Origin: Acinetobacter genomosp. 15BJ
GTDB taxonomy: Bacteria; Pseudomonadota; Gammaproteobacteria; Pseudomonadales; Moraxellaceae
Direction of reading: 5' to 3'
Length of the DNA: 64,000 bases
NCBI RefSeq assembly: GCF_000400715.1
Contig: NZ_KE007347.1
Coordinates: forward strand, 548,403 to 612,402
Below, piece by piece: positions 46,282 through 57,315 of the stretch (its first letter is position 1; each line of letters opens with the position of its first letter). Both the position numbers and the translations under genes were made by a program. The notes under the pieces were generated by a model, which searched no databases, was not told where the DNA came from, and saw nothing but the letters and a program-made list of their open reading frames with translations.

Positions 46282-46320
46282 ATAATAAAAAACCCGAACC
46301 ATGTAAACATGATTCGGGCT
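46282..46320 (-). terminator. Terminator of putA
   Basis: On the minus strand, stem CCCGAATCATGT/ACATGGTTCGGG followed by T6, 40 bases after the putA stop. Confidence 0.85.
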
Positions 46321-46359
46321 AGGATGAGGAACGTTTGAAGTTCCGCAAGAGACGGAAAA

Positions 46360-49300
46360 TTAGTCTTCAGATAAAGTCATTAAACTCGCATTACCACCTG
46401 CAGCAGCAGTGTTTACGCTAATTGCTCGTTCAATGACTAGGCGTTCTAAAGGAATTTGTTCATTTGCTTGTAACTGGGTAATCCCGACAATCGCACCTGA
46501 ACGATTCGCAACTTTAGTTTGCAAGTCTTGCAACTGTTCAACAGAACCGTGATGAAGCACTGCATCAAACGCATCTTTTTCAACACTTGAAATCACAGTG
46601 ATTGCATCTAAAACATCTTTTGGTAAAGACGCTTTGTGTTTTACTAAGAACACATTATCTTTCAACACAGCCGCAGTACTGCTGACGGAGAAAATTGCAA
46701 GTAATTGTTGAAGCTGGCTTGCTTCATCATTCGCAATCGAAAGCACACGATGACGAGGCAAGATAATGTATTGGTTGCTTTCACCAGTAGGGCCTTGCAA
46801 CTCGTAGAACTTACCTACACCAAATGCTGGAATCGTTGGAATTGCTTGAGGCATATTTTGGTTTGCCCAAGCCAATAAGCTTTGATAAGCAACATTTGAT
46901 ACTGCATCAAAGTTAGAGATTTCAGCTTTCACCGCAAATGGGGTTGCCAATACTTTCTCTGAACAATGCTCCATCAAACGGTACATATAAAGCGGACCAC
47001 CCGCTTTAGGACCAGTACCCGATAAGCCTTCACCACCAAATGGTTGCACGCCTACAACTGCACCCACGATGTTGCGGTTGATATATAAGTTACCCACCTC
47101 AGCACGTTGGATCACTGTATTAATGGTTTCATCAATACGTGTGTGTAGACCCATGGTTAAGCCATAGCCTTTAGCATTGATACGATCGATCAATTGCTCA
47201 AGCTCACCATATTTATAAGTGATGATGTGCAATACAGGACCAAAGACTTCACGTTCTAGGTCGTCAAGGTTTGGTAATTCAATCGCTGTTGGCGGAACAA
47301 ATGTACCTTGTGCAAGCGCTTGTTGGCTTACCGCATCGTTAAACATCAATTGATGAACAGGGTAGCCCTTAGATTTCATCTTTTGAATATGCGTATCGAT
47401 GGTTTGTTTTGCTTCAGTATCAATTACAGGACCAATGTCAGTTTTTAAGATTGCAGGGTTGCCTACGATCAACTGTTGCATTGCGCCTTTCAACATTTTG
47501 ATGACTGTTGCAGCGCTGTCTTCTTGCACACATAAGATACGAAGTGCAGAACAACGTTGACCCGCACTGTCAAATGCAGAGCTGACGACATCGAGAACCA
47601 CTTGTTCAGTTAGCGCAGAAGAATCTACGATCATCGCGTTTTGACCACCCGTTTCCGCGATTAACGGAATTGGTTGACCGTTTGGAGACAAGCGTTTTGC
47701 GACAGTCTTTTGCAAAATTTTTGCAACTTCAGTCGAACCAGTAAACATGATGCCTTGAACGCGATCATCTTGGCTCAATTGCGCACCAACGGTTTCACCA
47801 CGACCAGGAAGAAGTTGAACAACGCCATGTGGCACGCCAGCTTCCCAAAGCATTTGAACCGCTTGTGCTGCAATCAATGGTGTTTGTTCAGCAGGTTTGG
47901 CAATCACACAGTTTCCACTGACCAATGCTGCTGCAATCTGACCAGAGAAAATCGCAAGAGGGAAGTTCCATGGGCTAATACACAATACGGTACCCAGTGG
48001 CTTTACTTGTGCATTTGCAGGCAAGTTTTCGATTTGTGTCGCGTAGTAACGCAAGAAATCGACGGCTTCACGAACTTCTGCAATCGCATTGGCATAGGTT
48101 TTACCACTTTCACGGCAAAGTAATACCATCAACTCTTGAATGCGAGCTTCCATCAAATCTGCAGCGCGTTTTAAGCAAGCTGCACGTTCTGCTTTATCTG
48201 TCGCAGCCCAGCTTTGTTGTGCTTGTACTGCTGCTTCAAGTGCAAGTTGTACATCCGCACTAGTTGCTTCATTGACATAGCCTACAACTTCACTGTTCTG
48301 TGCAGGGTTTGTAATTGCAAGTGCATTACTTTCATCATGAACTGTCGATTCAAAACCAAGCAATGGTGTACTTTTCCACACGTGGTTACGAAGTTTTTGT
48401 GCAGTTGCATCTAAGTCTGTTAATGGTTGATCGTTATTTAGATCAAAGCCATTTGAGTTGGGGTGTAATGGATAAAGGTCATGCGGAAGTGGAATCGCAG
48501 GGTGTTTTAAGCCAAGCTGACCTTCGTCTTTCGCAGAAGTTTGAATATCTTTGATTGGAGACTGAATCAAGTCTTCAACTTTTAATGTTTTATCAGCAAT
48601 ACGGTTTACGAATGAGGTGTTTGCACCATTTTCAAGTAAACGACGGACTAAATAAGCCAATAAAGTTTCATGGTTACCCACAGGTGCGTAAACACGACAT
48701 GGTACGCCTAACTTGCCATCTTCTTTAGATCCAACCACTTGTTCGTACAATGGTTCGCCCATACCGTGCAAGCATTGGAATTCATATTGACCTGGGTAAT
48801 ATTTGCTTGGATCAGCCAAAGTATAGATTGTTGCAAGTGATTGCGCATTGTGTGTTGCAAATTGCGGATAGACTTGATCTGGTGCAGCAAGAAGTTTCTT
48901 CGCACAAGCAATGTATGACAAGTCAGTGTGAACTTTACGAGTAAACACAGGGTAGTCAGTCATACCATCAATTTGCGCTTTCTTGATTTCGCTATCCCAA
49001 TACGCACCTTTCACCAAACGGATCATGAGACGTTTGTTACTGCGTTTTGCAAGATCAACGATATAATCAACAACGTAGAAACAACGTTTTTGATAAGCCT
49101 GAATAACGAAGCCAATACCTTTCCAGTCCGCAAGCTTTGGCTCGAAACATAAACGCTCAAGCAACTCGAGGGAAATTTCTAAACGTTCAGATTCTTCAGC
49201 ATCGATGTTTAAACCGATGTCATATTGTTTTGCCAAGCACGCGAGTTCGAAGACTTTGTTGTAAAGTTCGTGATGAACACGATCAATTTGTGCACGTTGA

Positions 49301-50121
49301 TAGCGTGGGTGTAAAGCAGATAGCTTGATTGAAATACCAGGGCCATCATAAACACCACGACCATTTGATGCTTTACCAATGGCATGGATCGCTTGCGTGT
49401 AGTCGTTATAATAACGCTCAGCATCATGGTCAGTCAGCGCAGCTTCACCCAACATATCGTATGAGTAGCGGAAACCTTTGTGTTCAAATGGTTTTGCATG
49501 ATCAAGTGCTTCTTCGATGGTTTCACCCGTAACGAATTGCTCACCCATCATACGCATTGCAACATCGACCGCTTTACGGATGATGCCGCGACCGCTACGC
49601 GCCAAAAGACCAGTCAAGACACTCGATAAGCTGGTTTGCTTCGGTGTTTCCATTAACTTGCCAGTTAACATTAAGCCCCATGCAGCAGCATTTACGAACA
49701 TCAGGTTGCTTTGACCGACGTGATCTTTCCAGTTACCTTGGTTGATTTTGTCGCGAATCAATAAATCACGAGTTGCTGTATCTGGAATACGAAGCAAAGC
49801 TTCTGCCAAACACATCAACGCTACACCTTCCTGTGAAGAAAGTGAGAATTCTTGTAGAAGACCTTGAACAATACCTGCTTTACCAGCCGAGCTTTTACGT
49901 TCACGTAAATTATGCGCTAGGCTAAATGCAAGTTCATAAATTTTGTGGTCAAGATCAGGGGAAATGTTTGCGGCTTCAGCAAGTACAGCGACTGCTTCAG
50001 GCTCAGCACGTCGCCATGCTGTATTAATGCGTTGCTCAAACTCACTTTTTTCTTTAAATTCGGTAATATAACCGTCGATGTGAGCTGTTTCCATTTGTGC
50101 GGGAGTATCCAATGTATTCAT
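46360..50121 (-). CDS. putA: Bifunctional proline dehydrogenase / L-glutamate-gamma-semialdehyde dehydrogenase
   Basis: 1253 residues from ATG 50121 (a TTG at 50139 is less likely). There is no N-terminal ribbon-helix-helix, so this PutA cannot repress put itself, unlike the E. coli protein. Residues about 180-480 form the proline dehydrogenase barrel (ISIKLSALHPRYQRAQ, RLMIRLVKGAYWDSEIK, FATHNAQSLATI). Residues about 570-1050 form the aldehyde dehydrogenase (CISPWNFPLAIFSGQIAAAL, IAETGGQNAMIVD with the Glu, DSAGQRCSALRIL with the nucleophilic Cys). The C-terminal part is an ALDH-superfamily-like domain. It converts proline to glutamate at the membrane, feeding electrons to ubiquinone and NAD. 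Confidence 0.96.
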   Translation of the reverse strand: MNTLDTPAQMETAHIDGYITEFKEKSEFEQRINTAWRRAEPEAVAVLAEAANISPDLDHKIYELAFSLAHNLRERKSSAGKAGIVQGLLQEFSLSSQEGVALMCLAEALLRIPDTATRDLLIRDKINQGNWKDHVGQSNLMFVNAAAWGLMLTGKLMETPKQTSLSSVLTGLLARSGRGIIRKAVDVAMRMMGEQFVTGETIEEALDHAKPFEHKGFRYSYDMLGEAALTDHDAERYYNDYTQAIHAIGKASNGRGVYDGPGISIKLSALHPRYQRAQIDRVHHELYNKVFELACLAKQYDIGLNIDAEESERLEISLELLERLCFEPKLADWKGIGFVIQAYQKRCFYVVDYIVDLAKRSNKRLMIRLVKGAYWDSEIKKAQIDGMTDYPVFTRKVHTDLSYIACAKKLLAAPDQVYPQFATHNAQSLATIYTLADPSKYYPGQYEFQCLHGMGEPLYEQVVGSKEDGKLGVPCRVYAPVGNHETLLAYLVRRLLENGANTSFVNRIADKTLKVEDLIQSPIKDIQTSAKDEGQLGLKHPAIPLPHDLYPLHPNSNGFDLNNDQPLTDLDATAQKLRNHVWKSTPLLGFESTVHDESNALAITNPAQNSEVVGYVNEATSADVQLALEAAVQAQQSWAATDKAERAACLKRAADLMEARIQELMVLLCRESGKTYANAIAEVREAVDFLRYYATQIENLPANAQVKPLGTVLCISPWNFPLAIFSGQIAAALVSGNCVIAKPAEQTPLIAAQAVQMLWEAGVPHGVVQLLPGRGETVGAQLSQDDRVQGIMFTGSTEVAKILQKTVAKRLSPNGQPIPLIAETGGQNAMIVDSSALTEQVVLDVVSSAFDSAGQRCSALRILCVQEDSAATVIKMLKGAMQQLIVGNPAILKTDIGPVIDTEAKQTIDTHIQKMKSKGYPVHQLMFNDAVSQQALAQGTFVPPTAIELPNLDDLEREVFGPVLHIITYKYGELEQLIDRINAKGYGLTMGLHTRIDETINTVIQRAEVGNLYINRNIVGAVVGVQPFGGEGLSGTGPKAGGPLYMYRLMEHCSEKVLATPFAVKAEISNFDAVSNVAYQSLLAWANQNMPQAIPTIPAFGVGKFYELQGPTGESNQYIILPRHRVLSIANDEASQLQQLLAIFSVSSTAAVLKDNVFLVKHKASLPKDVLDAITVISSVEKDAFDAVLHHGSVEQLQDLQTKVANRSGAIVGITQLQANEQIPLERLVIERAISVNTAAAGGNASLMTLSED

Positions 50122-50241
50122 ACTAAATTCCAATAACAATCTCTAGAACATATTGAGTAGAGAGGTTTAGATAATTTATGATTACAGAATGAATCCCGAG
50201 TAACTCACTATAATTTACTTATTTTTTAGAGGAAAATTCAG

Positions 50242-50733
50242 TTGAATGGCCCTATTTATACATTAGATCGAACTGATCTGAAAATTCTGGATATTCTTCA
50301 AGCAGATGGGAGAATTTCTAATAGTAAATTAGCAGAATTAGTGAACCTATCACCGACTGCGGTGATGGCCCGCGTCCAGAAGCTGACCAAGGATGAGTTT
50401 ATCTTGGGATATGAGGCAAAACTCAATCCAAATAAGCTCAATGCCAGTTTTTTGGTCTTTGTGGAAGTGTTGCTCGATAAGACTACACCACATGTACTGG
50501 ATGATTTTATCGATGCAGTGACGCAATATCCTGAGATCGTGGAATGCCATATGGTCAGTGGTGGCTTTGATTTCTTGATTAAACTGCGGAGTGCGGGGAT
50601 GGAGGAGTTTCGCAGGATTGCGGGGCAGATTTTATGGCAGCTCCCTGGTGTGAAGGAAACACGAAGCTACCCAGTCATGCAGGTGGTAAAAGATAGCTCT
50701 AAAATAAAAATTAAATCAAAAACAAAATTTTAA
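50242..50733 (+). CDS. Lrp/AsnC family regulator divergent from putA (PutR-like)
   Basis: 163 residues. The start is a TTG at 50242 with AGAGGAAAA eight bases upstream; no ATG is available before the helix-turn-helix. HTH: LDRTDLKILDILQADGRISN followed by LVNLSPTAVMARVQKL; RAM domain: VECHMVSGGFDFLIKLRSAG. It is divergent from putA and convergent with putP, so it very likely activates or represses proline utilisation in response to proline, standing in for the DNA-binding domain absent from PutA. Confidence 0.9.
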   Translation: MNGPIYTLDRTDLKILDILQADGRISNSKLAELVNLSPTAVMARVQKLTKDEFILGYEAKLNPNKLNASFLVFVEVLLDKTTPHVLDDFIDAVTQYPEIVECHMVSGGFDFLIKLRSAGMEEFRRIAGQILWQLPGVKETRSYPVMQVVKDSSKIKIKSKTKF

Positions 50734-50743
50734 GCAAAAGAAA

Positions 50744-50770
50744 AGGGGCTCGAAAGCCCCTTGAATTTTT
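50744..50770. terminator. Bidirectional terminator between the PutR-like gene and putP
   Basis: Stem GGGGCT/AGCCCC with CGAA loop; T-rich on both sides (TTGAATTTTT forward, TTTTCTTTT reverse). Confidence 0.8.
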
Positions 50771-50777
50771 ATCAGAA

Positions 50778-52274
50778 TTATTTCATTTCACGTGCATAGA
50801 TTTCATCAGCTTGTTCGAAGCGACTTGTCACCGCTGCATTTGGTGCTTTACCAAGTAAGCTCACCACCACAATACTGATCAAGGCAAAAATGAAGCCAGG
50901 AATAATTTCATAGATGCCAGTGTAACCGAAGAAGTTTTTCCATAGGATTACAGTCAAAGCACCAACAACCATACCCACCAATGCACCGTTTAACGTCATA
51001 CGTTTCCAGAACAATGAAAGAATAATCAATGGGCCAAATGCCGCACCAAAACCAGCCCAAGCATAAGCAACTAAGCCAAGAACTTTACTCTCTGGATTTT
51101 GAGCAAGAGAGAGGGCAAGCATTGCAACAGCAAGTACCATTCCACGTCCAATCCAAACAAGTTCTTTTTGAGATGCATTTTTGCGGATAAAGCCTTTGTA
51201 CAAATCTTCTGTCAAAGCACTAGAACAAACCAGAAGCTGGCAGCTTAGTGTACTCATAACTGCAGATAGAATTGCAGCAAGGATCACACCAACAACCCAA
51301 GGGTTGAATAGGATTTTGGTGAGTTCCATAAATACAGTTTCAGGGTTAGCCGTTACTGCAGCAGCAAACTCAGGATGCATTTGGAAATAAGCAATACCGA
51401 TAAAGCCTGAACCGACTGCACCTGCCAAACATAAAACCATCCATGTCATACCGATACGGCGAGCTGCTGGAATTGATTTTACAGAGTCAGCTGCCATGAA
51501 GCGGACAAGGATATGAGGTTGACCGAAATAGCCTAAACCCCAAGCTGCTGCTGAAAGAATCGCAACAACACTTAAGTTTGTCGCAAAATCAAAAGCGTGT
51601 GGGCGAACAGATTCAACCACTGCGGTAAACTCTTCCATACCAATGCCTAGAGACATGTACGTTACGATAGGAAGCAGTAATAACGCGAAAATCATCAAGC
51701 CTGCTTGGAAGGTGTCGGTCCAGCTAATTGCAAGGAAACCACCAATACAAACATAACCAATCGTTGCAAATGCACCTAGCCATAATGCAGTTTGATAAGG
51801 CAAATGAAATAGCGTTTCAAACAAACGTGCACCAGCGACCATGCCAGAAGCACAATAGATTGCAAAGAATACAAGAATAATCAATGCAGATGTGACGCGT
51901 AAGATTTTCTTCTGATCGTCAAAACGGCCAGTAAAATAATCCGGTAAGGTGAGGGCATTGTTTTGTACTTCAGTATGTACACGTAAACGTCCTGCGACCA
52001 AATACCAGTTTAGCCATGCACCAATAATTAAACCGATGGCAATCCACGATTCAGATAAGCCAGTTAAGTAAATAGCGCCAGGTAAACCCATGAGTAACCA
52101 ACCACTCATGTCTGATGCGCCCGCAGATAAAGCGGTTACAAAACTGCCTAGACTTCGGCCTCCAAGAATATAATCGTCAAGGTTTTTGGTAGAAAAATAG
52201 GCGTATAAACCGATGCCAAGCATGGCCAGGATATATACCACGAATACAACAACTGTGGGATTAGAAAAATTCAT
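50778..52274 (-). CDS. putP: Sodium/proline symporter
   Basis: 498 residues with about 13 membrane spans, the PutP length. The N-terminus NFSNPTVVVFVVYILAMLGIG, the signature DYILGGRSLGSFVTALSAGASDMSGW (sodium- and proline-site helix 2) and AILSAVMSTLSCQLLVCSSALTEDLYK (helix 9 sodium site) identify the solute:sodium symporter family. It imports proline for PutA. Located next to the put regulator. Confidence 0.95.
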   Translation of the reverse strand: MNFSNPTVVVFVVYILAMLGIGLYAYFSTKNLDDYILGGRSLGSFVTALSAGASDMSGWLLMGLPGAIYLTGLSESWIAIGLIIGAWLNWYLVAGRLRVHTEVQNNALTLPDYFTGRFDDQKKILRVTSALIILVFFAIYCASGMVAGARLFETLFHLPYQTALWLGAFATIGYVCIGGFLAISWTDTFQAGLMIFALLLLPIVTYMSLGIGMEEFTAVVESVRPHAFDFATNLSVVAILSAAAWGLGYFGQPHILVRFMAADSVKSIPAARRIGMTWMVLCLAGAVGSGFIGIAYFQMHPEFAAAVTANPETVFMELTKILFNPWVVGVILAAILSAVMSTLSCQLLVCSSALTEDLYKGFIRKNASQKELVWIGRGMVLAVAMLALSLAQNPESKVLGLVAYAWAGFGAAFGPLIILSLFWKRMTLNGALVGMVVGALTVILWKNFFGYTGIYEIIPGFIFALISIVVVSLLGKAPNAAVTSRFEQADEIYAREMK

Positions 52275-52675
52275 AATGGATGCCTGTCCTTACATATCCA
52301 TAATTTGCAATCACACCTGAATAGCCAAAAAAATGATTTACTATTCTTGGGATTGATAAGGTCACAGATTCAAGCACAAATGATTTTTAAAACACTGTTA
52401 TGTTTGTGTATTATTATTGTTTATTTTGTGTAATTTAAAATAAGTATATGAATATTAATTTTTTAATCTAAAAAATAGGTTTTTTTTCCATCAAAAGACA
52501 AGGTTCTTGTGCTCAAAAAAACCTCAAAATGTATTTAAAAGTTACAATTTATAAAATGTACATCTGTAGATTAAGATTTTTGAGCTAAAAACTAAGCAGA
52601 ATTTATGACACATAATGTTACACTGGCAACAATTCAGCGAAATTTGATTATAAAAAAATATAATGTTAAGCGCTT
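52275..52675. other. Divergent intergenic region putP/aspA
   Basis: About 400 very AT-rich bases with both promoters. No gene, tRNA or clear repeat seen. Confidence 0.4.
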
Positions 52676-52747
52676 TTGCTAATGAAAAATTGCGTTGAAT
52701 CTCTCATATTAGTTTATTGCACTATAAGGGTGCATTGTCTGAGAGAA

Positions 52748-54196
52748 ATGGAAGTGGAAACGGTTCAAACGGCAACGATAAGAATAGAGCATGATTTGCT
52801 CGGTGCGAAAGAAGTTCCAGCAGATTGTTATTATGGAATTCATACTTTACGCGCCATTGAAAATTTTAGGATTTCTTCACAAAAGGTTGGACAAAATAGC
52901 TATTTTATTCGTGCTTTAGCACAGGTAAAAAAAGCCTCGGCACAAGCGAACTTAAGTTTTGGTAAACTCACTGAAACACAAAGCTTGGTGATTCAACACG
53001 CATGTGATGCTTTAATCAATGAAGCAGAAAAATGGCAAGACTCATTTCCAATTGATGTTTATCAAGGTGGAGCAGGCACTTCAATTAATATGAATACTAA
53101 TGAAGTGATTGCCAACATTGCACTTGAGTCATTAGGCCATCAAAAAGGGAAATATGAGGTGATCCATCCGAATGACCATGTCAATAAATCTCAGTCTACC
53201 AATGATGTCTATCCAACAGCGATCCGTCTATCAACTTACTGTTCTTTGGATGCTTTATTCACGCAGATGGACAAGTTAATCACGTCATTTGAAAATAAAG
53301 CAATTGAATTCCGCTATGTATTAAAGATGGGGCGTACTCAGCTGCAAGATGCAGTTCCTATGACATTGGGTCAAGAGTTCCGTGCTTTTGCGACCTTATT
53401 AAAAGAAGATATACGTTTGATCAAGCGTACCCGAGAAATGTTACTTGAAGTGAATCTGGGCGCGACTGCGATTGGAACAGGTGTGAATACACCAAAAGGT
53501 TATGCCATTAAAGCGGTTTCCTGTTTAAAAGACATCACGGGTTTAAATTTGGTTGGTGCAGAAGATTATGTTGAAGCGACGAGTGATTGCGGTGTATTCA
53601 TCATCTTATCCAGTACATTGAAACGCCTTGCATGTAAACTCTCCAAAATTAGCAATGACTTGCGTTTGCTTAGTTCAGGGCCGCGGACAGGTTTAGGCGA
53701 AATTCAATTGCCTGAGTTGCAAGCAGGTTCTTCGATCATGCCTGCAAAAGTAAACCCTGTGATTCCTGAAGTGGTTAATCAGATTGCATTTAAAGTGATT
53801 GGTAACGATTTAACCATTACCTTTGCGGCAGAAGCGGGGCAATTACAACTCAATGTGATGGAACCTGTTATTGCAATTTCATTGAATGAATCAATTGAAT
53901 TGCTTACACATGCAATTCAAAGCCTAGATGAAAAATGTGTACGTGGCATCAAAGCAAATGAACAAGCTTGCCATGAAGCAGTGATGCGTAGTGTCGGGAT
54001 TATTACGCTGCTTGATCCACTATTGGGCCATGCATTGTGCGATGAAATCGGTAAACAATGTATTGCTGAAAATAAAACCATTCAAGAGGTCGTTTTAGAG
54101 CGTGGTCTGCTGACTCAGGCTCAACTGGATGAGATTTTCTCTTTTGAAAACTTGGTTTCAGAGGTAGATGGTATTCAAGTGGATTATGTCGCTTAA
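52748..54196 (+). CDS. aspA: Aspartate ammonia-lyase
   Basis: 482 residues from ATG 52748 (GAGAGAA upstream); the frame is open to 52676, but that extension ([12 protein letters not shown]) is not seen in the family. Signatures: [22 protein letters not shown] at the start, [17 protein letters not shown], and the fumarase/aspartase signature [19 protein letters not shown]. It converts aspartate to fumarate and ammonia. It is placed beside proline catabolism genes, forming an amino-acid use region. Confidence 0.95.
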   Translation: MEVETVQTATIRIEHDLLGAKEVPADCYYGIHTLRAIENFRISSQKVGQNSYFIRALAQVKKASAQANLSFGKLTETQSLVIQHACDALINEAEKWQDSFPIDVYQGGAGTSINMNTNEVIANIALESLGHQKGKYEVIHPNDHVNKSQSTNDVYPTAIRLSTYCSLDALFTQMDKLITSFENKAIEFRYVLKMGRTQLQDAVPMTLGQEFRAFATLLKEDIRLIKRTREMLLEVNLGATAIGTGVNTPKGYAIKAVSCLKDITGLNLVGAEDYVEATSDCGVFIILSSTLKRLACKLSKISNDLRLLSSGPRTGLGEIQLPELQAGSSIMPAKVNPVIPEVVNQIAFKVIGNDLTITFAAEAGQLQLNVMEPVIAISLNESIELLTHAIQSLDEKCVRGIKANEQACHEAVMRSVGIITLLDPLLGHALCDEIGKQCIAENKTIQEVVLERGLLTQAQLDEIFSFENLVSEVDGIQVDYVA

Positions 54197-54215
54197 GTCC
54201 TAAGGATTAAGTTGT

Positions 54216-54252
54216 GAAAAAAGCCCAGTTCAAATCGAATTGGGCTTTTTTT
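54216..54252 (+). terminator. Terminator after aspA
   Basis: A6, stem AAGCCCAGTTC/GAATTGGGCTT with loop, T7. Confidence 0.87.
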
Positions 54253-54459
54253 GATTGCACTGAGAAATAATGGATTTGTGCAATAATTTGATCGGGTCAT
54301 CATAAGCTTTTATTCCTGTGATCAAGTCAACTCACATATTACAGATCATTACAGAGTAGGTGGTTGTCTTGTCTAGGCGGCTCACCTATGGTCTAAGAGG
54401 TGTCTTAAGAACACTAATGCTTAACAACAATAAATAACTGAAATGACAAAGGTAGAATA

Positions 54460-55617
54460 ATGATGATGCATCACTTTATTAGACGCAGTTTAATCTCGAT
54501 TGGAATATTGGTACTGCCTATTGTACCTTCATTGGTTTTTGCACATGGCTATGTACTTAAACCAGAATCTCGAGCCTATGCTTGTAAGTTAAATAAGAAT
54601 ACTCAATGTGGCAGCATTGTTTGGGAGCCGCAAAGTTTAGAAGCTCCGAAAGGTTTTCCGCAGTCTGGACCACCTGATGGTCAAATTGCCAATGCAAATT
54701 TGAGTCAATTTTCAGAATTGAATGCACAATCACCGACACGATGGGTTAAAACAAATTTGCCCACAGGTGCAAATGACTTTACTTGGCAATTTACGGCACA
54801 GCATGTAACTCAAGGCTGGCGTTATTTCATCACTAAACAGGGGTGGAATCCTTCAGCTCCCTTGGCACGTAGTTCGTTCGATCTAAATCCTTTTTGTACT
54901 GTTGATGGTAAATATCAGAAACCTGCCAGTGTGGAAACACATCGCTGTCATGTGCCCGCTGATCGAAGTGGTTATCATGTCATTCTAGCGGTTTGGGATA
55001 TCGGTGATACCAGTAATGCCTTTTATAATGTCATTGATGTAAATGTCGGTTCAGGTAACCCAACAACACCAGTCGATCCACAACCACCAAAACCAGTTCA
55101 AAGCTGGAATGATATTGGTGATATTAATCCGCTTGATGACCTATCTGTAAATGATCGGGTATCGACACGTGTTTTTGATACGAATGGTGAAAATCCAAGT
55201 TTAAAAACAGAGTTGCTGATCACCAGTACTGCCACAGGTAATCGAAATGTTTGGCCTCGCTTATTAGCAGAGGCGATTAATCGAGAACACAGTGCCTTAC
55301 GCGCAGGCATAAAAAATACCAATGCTGATATTGTGCCTGTAAATGGGAAAAATGATGTATTTAGTAGTTTAAATAGTGGTATTCAACGTGTTGAAATCAA
55401 AATTGAGCGTGCCCCGATCAGTGGTGGTGGTTCTTATGATTTTGTTTATCCTAAGAGTATTGCTACATATAAAGCAGGCACAAAAGTATTGGGCAGTGAT
55501 GGACGTATATATCAGTGTAAGCCTTTTCCTTATAGTGGTTGGTGTACCATTCAAGCGCATCAATACGTACCGAGCACAGGCTCGAACTGGCAGGATGCTT
55601 GGCTTTTAGTGAAATAA
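54460..55617 (+). CDS. Secreted lytic polysaccharide monooxygenase (AA10) with C-terminal chitin-binding module
   Basis: 385 residues. Signal peptide ending VFA, so the mature protein starts with His29 ([14 protein letters not shown]), the histidine-brace residue. The second brace His is His115 in [14 protein letters not shown], and [10 protein letters not shown] holds the axial aromatic. A linker with [11 protein letters not shown] precedes a middle domain, and the last 50 residues ([35 protein letters not shown]) are a CBM5/12-like chitin-binding module. AA10 enzymes oxidatively cut chitin or cellulose with copper; the chitin module points to chitin. GbpA-like colonisation factors share this layout. 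Single gene with terminator. Confidence 0.88.
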   Translation: MMMHHFIRRSLISIGILVLPIVPSLVFAHGYVLKPESRAYACKLNKNTQCGSIVWEPQSLEAPKGFPQSGPPDGQIANANLSQFSELNAQSPTRWVKTNLPTGANDFTWQFTAQHVTQGWRYFITKQGWNPSAPLARSSFDLNPFCTVDGKYQKPASVETHRCHVPADRSGYHVILAVWDIGDTSNAFYNVIDVNVGSGNPTTPVDPQPPKPVQSWNDIGDINPLDDLSVNDRVSTRVFDTNGENPSLKTELLITSTATGNRNVWPRLLAEAINREHSALRAGIKNTNADIVPVNGKNDVFSSLNSGIQRVEIKIERAPISGGGSYDFVYPKSIATYKAGTKVLGSDGRIYQCKPFPYSGWCTIQAHQYVPSTGSNWQDAWLLVK

Positions 55618-55633
55618 TCAATGTTATAGGAAA

Positions 55634-55666
55634 TAAAAAACCGAGTTAGACTTCAACTCGGTTTTT
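55634..55666. terminator. Bidirectional terminator between the LPMO gene and gcvH
   Basis: A6, stem ACCGAGTT/AACTCGGT, T5. Confidence 0.87.
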
Positions 55667-55706
55667 CAATATACCAATCCAAATAGGTCGGTCTGATTTA
55701 TAAAAA

Positions 55707-56081
55707 TTATAAACCTGATTCGTATTCGCTATTTGAAAGCAATTTTTCAACATCAGCCATATTGTCTGGCTTAATCTTATAGATCCAACCCTTACCATAA
55801 GGCTCGTCATTGACAAAGTCAGGATCATCTTCAAGGTCAGTATTCACTTCAACCACTGTTCCAGACACAGGTGCGTGAATATCAGAGGCTGTTTTAACTG
55901 ACTCAACAATGCCTGCTTGTTCGGTTGCTGTGACATGGCTACCCACTTCAGGTGTTTCCACATACACTAAATCACCCAACTCATCTTGTGCATGGTCAGT
56001 AATCCCTGTTACAACGAGGTCACCCTCAATTCTTACCCACTCATGCGTACGTGCATATTTCAATTCTGCTGGATGATTCAT
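55707..56081 (-). CDS. gcvH: Glycine cleavage system H protein
   Basis: 124 residues. The lipoyl domain with [15 protein letters not shown], where the Lys is lipoylated, is preceded by [17 protein letters not shown]. Start [15 protein letters not shown] is typical. The H protein shuttles the methylamine group of glycine between the P, T and L proteins. gcvP and gcvT are not next to it. Confidence 0.96.
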   Translation of the reverse strand: MNHPAELKYARTHEWVRIEGDLVVTGITDHAQDELGDLVYVETPEVGSHVTATEQAGIVESVKTASDIHAPVSGTVVEVNTDLEDDPDFVNDEPYGKGWIYKIKPDNMADVEKLLSNSEYESGL

Positions 56082-56161
56082 GACAACTCCTTAACAATCT
56101 GTCGTATCATTTTTATTTGGTTTATACATGCTTTTCAATAAAAACAAAAGCTTTCGTGAAC

Positions 56162-57187
56162 TTATAAGTAAGGGTCTTTACGCCAGTTACTCGGGCTACG
56201 ACCACTCCAACGTTTAAATGCCCGGCTGAAATTCGCGACATCAGAATAACCGAGTTCATCAGCAATTTGCTCCAAACTATAATCTGTTCGAGAAAGCAAA
56301 GAGGTTGCATGACGATAACGAACTTCATCCACGAGCGTAGAGAAGGATGTACCTTCCGCAGCCAATTGGCGTTTCAAGGTGCGATCTGACATGTGTAAAC
56401 GTTCAGCCACACTTTCAATACTCAGATAGTGCTGTTCTGAATTGGTTAAAATATCACGAACCCGCATTGCTAAACGACGACGTTCACCTAGTGCAGAGAG
56501 TTCGGTTTCACATTGGTTAATAGCAATCTGGCTGGCAATTGGATCTGCATTGACCATTTTTAAGCCAAGATATTTTTTATCGAAGCTTGAAATCAGATGA
56601 GGCTGATTAAAACGTACTGTACTGGTTAATCGATCTTTATATTTTTCAAAACCAGCAGGTTCCGCAAAGTCCAAATCAACCTCACCGTTGAGGTCATCAA
56701 TTCCGGTTAAGGCTTTGGCCATGGTCATAATACCAATGGTTAAACCTAAAATGATTTCAGTGCGTAATGGCTCAACTTCAATATCACATTGTAGTTGTAA
56801 AGTTGCTTTAGGGCCGAAAGTAGAGAAATATAGCTGTAAAAAGGGAAGGCGTAACTGAATGAAACGGCTTGCCAGTGCAATAGCATCGGTAATGTCATGC
56901 GCCGTCATGATGGCATAGCCAATAAAACCATGAATGGAGATACGCATCTGCGTACCTAGATGAAAGCCAAGTGTGCTTTCACCCGTTAGGCGCAAAGAAT
57001 GTTTCACCAATTCGTTCGCAATCGGTGTTGGAATTCGATAGTTTGGATCAGCCAATTGTTCGCTGGTTAAGTGAAACGGTGCAAACAATGTTTCATCGCT
57101 ATATCCCCAGCGAGAAACCACATCTAATAGCAATAAGCCATAGACGCCTGGTATTCCTTGATCTTGACGAGTTGAGGTTGTTTTCAT
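56162..57187 (-). CDS. AraC family transcriptional regulator (Arabinose_bd-type sensor domain)
   Basis: 341 residues. The N-terminal two thirds (DLVVSRWGYSDETLF-like region with GLLLLDVVSRWGYSD, GFIGYAIMTAHDITDAIALA) is the helical/beta sensor common to OruR-type regulators. The C-terminal 100 residues are the double helix-turn-helix: SIESVAERLHMSDRTLKRQL and EQIADELGYSDVANFSRAFK ending RWSGRSPSNWR. Divergent or adjacent genes give no target; in this genus such regulators often control amino-acid or carnitine-type catabolism. Confidence 0.88.
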   Translation of the reverse strand: MKTTSTRQDQGIPGVYGLLLLDVVSRWGYSDETLFAPFHLTSEQLADPNYRIPTPIANELVKHSLRLTGESTLGFHLGTQMRISIHGFIGYAIMTAHDITDAIALASRFIQLRLPFLQLYFSTFGPKATLQLQCDIEVEPLRTEIILGLTIGIMTMAKALTGIDDLNGEVDLDFAEPAGFEKYKDRLTSTVRFNQPHLISSFDKKYLGLKMVNADPIASQIAINQCETELSALGERRRLAMRVRDILTNSEQHYLSIESVAERLHMSDRTLKRQLAAEGTSFSTLVDEVRYRHATSLLSRTDYSLEQIADELGYSDVANFSRAFKRWSGRSPSNWRKDPYL

Positions 57188-57315
57188 GTGCTTTCCGTGG
57201 CGCTCATCAATTTTGCCAATATCTTTTAAACATTTAAGTCTTAAACATCTTTACATGAAAAAAAATAATCAATCATAAAAATTGTTGGACAAAACAGTCA
57301 CCGAATATTCAAGAT

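Noticed and set aside
46360..50121. PutA as its own DNA-binding repressor
   Set aside because: The N-terminus lacks a ribbon-helix-helix; a separate Lrp-type regulator is encoded divergently.
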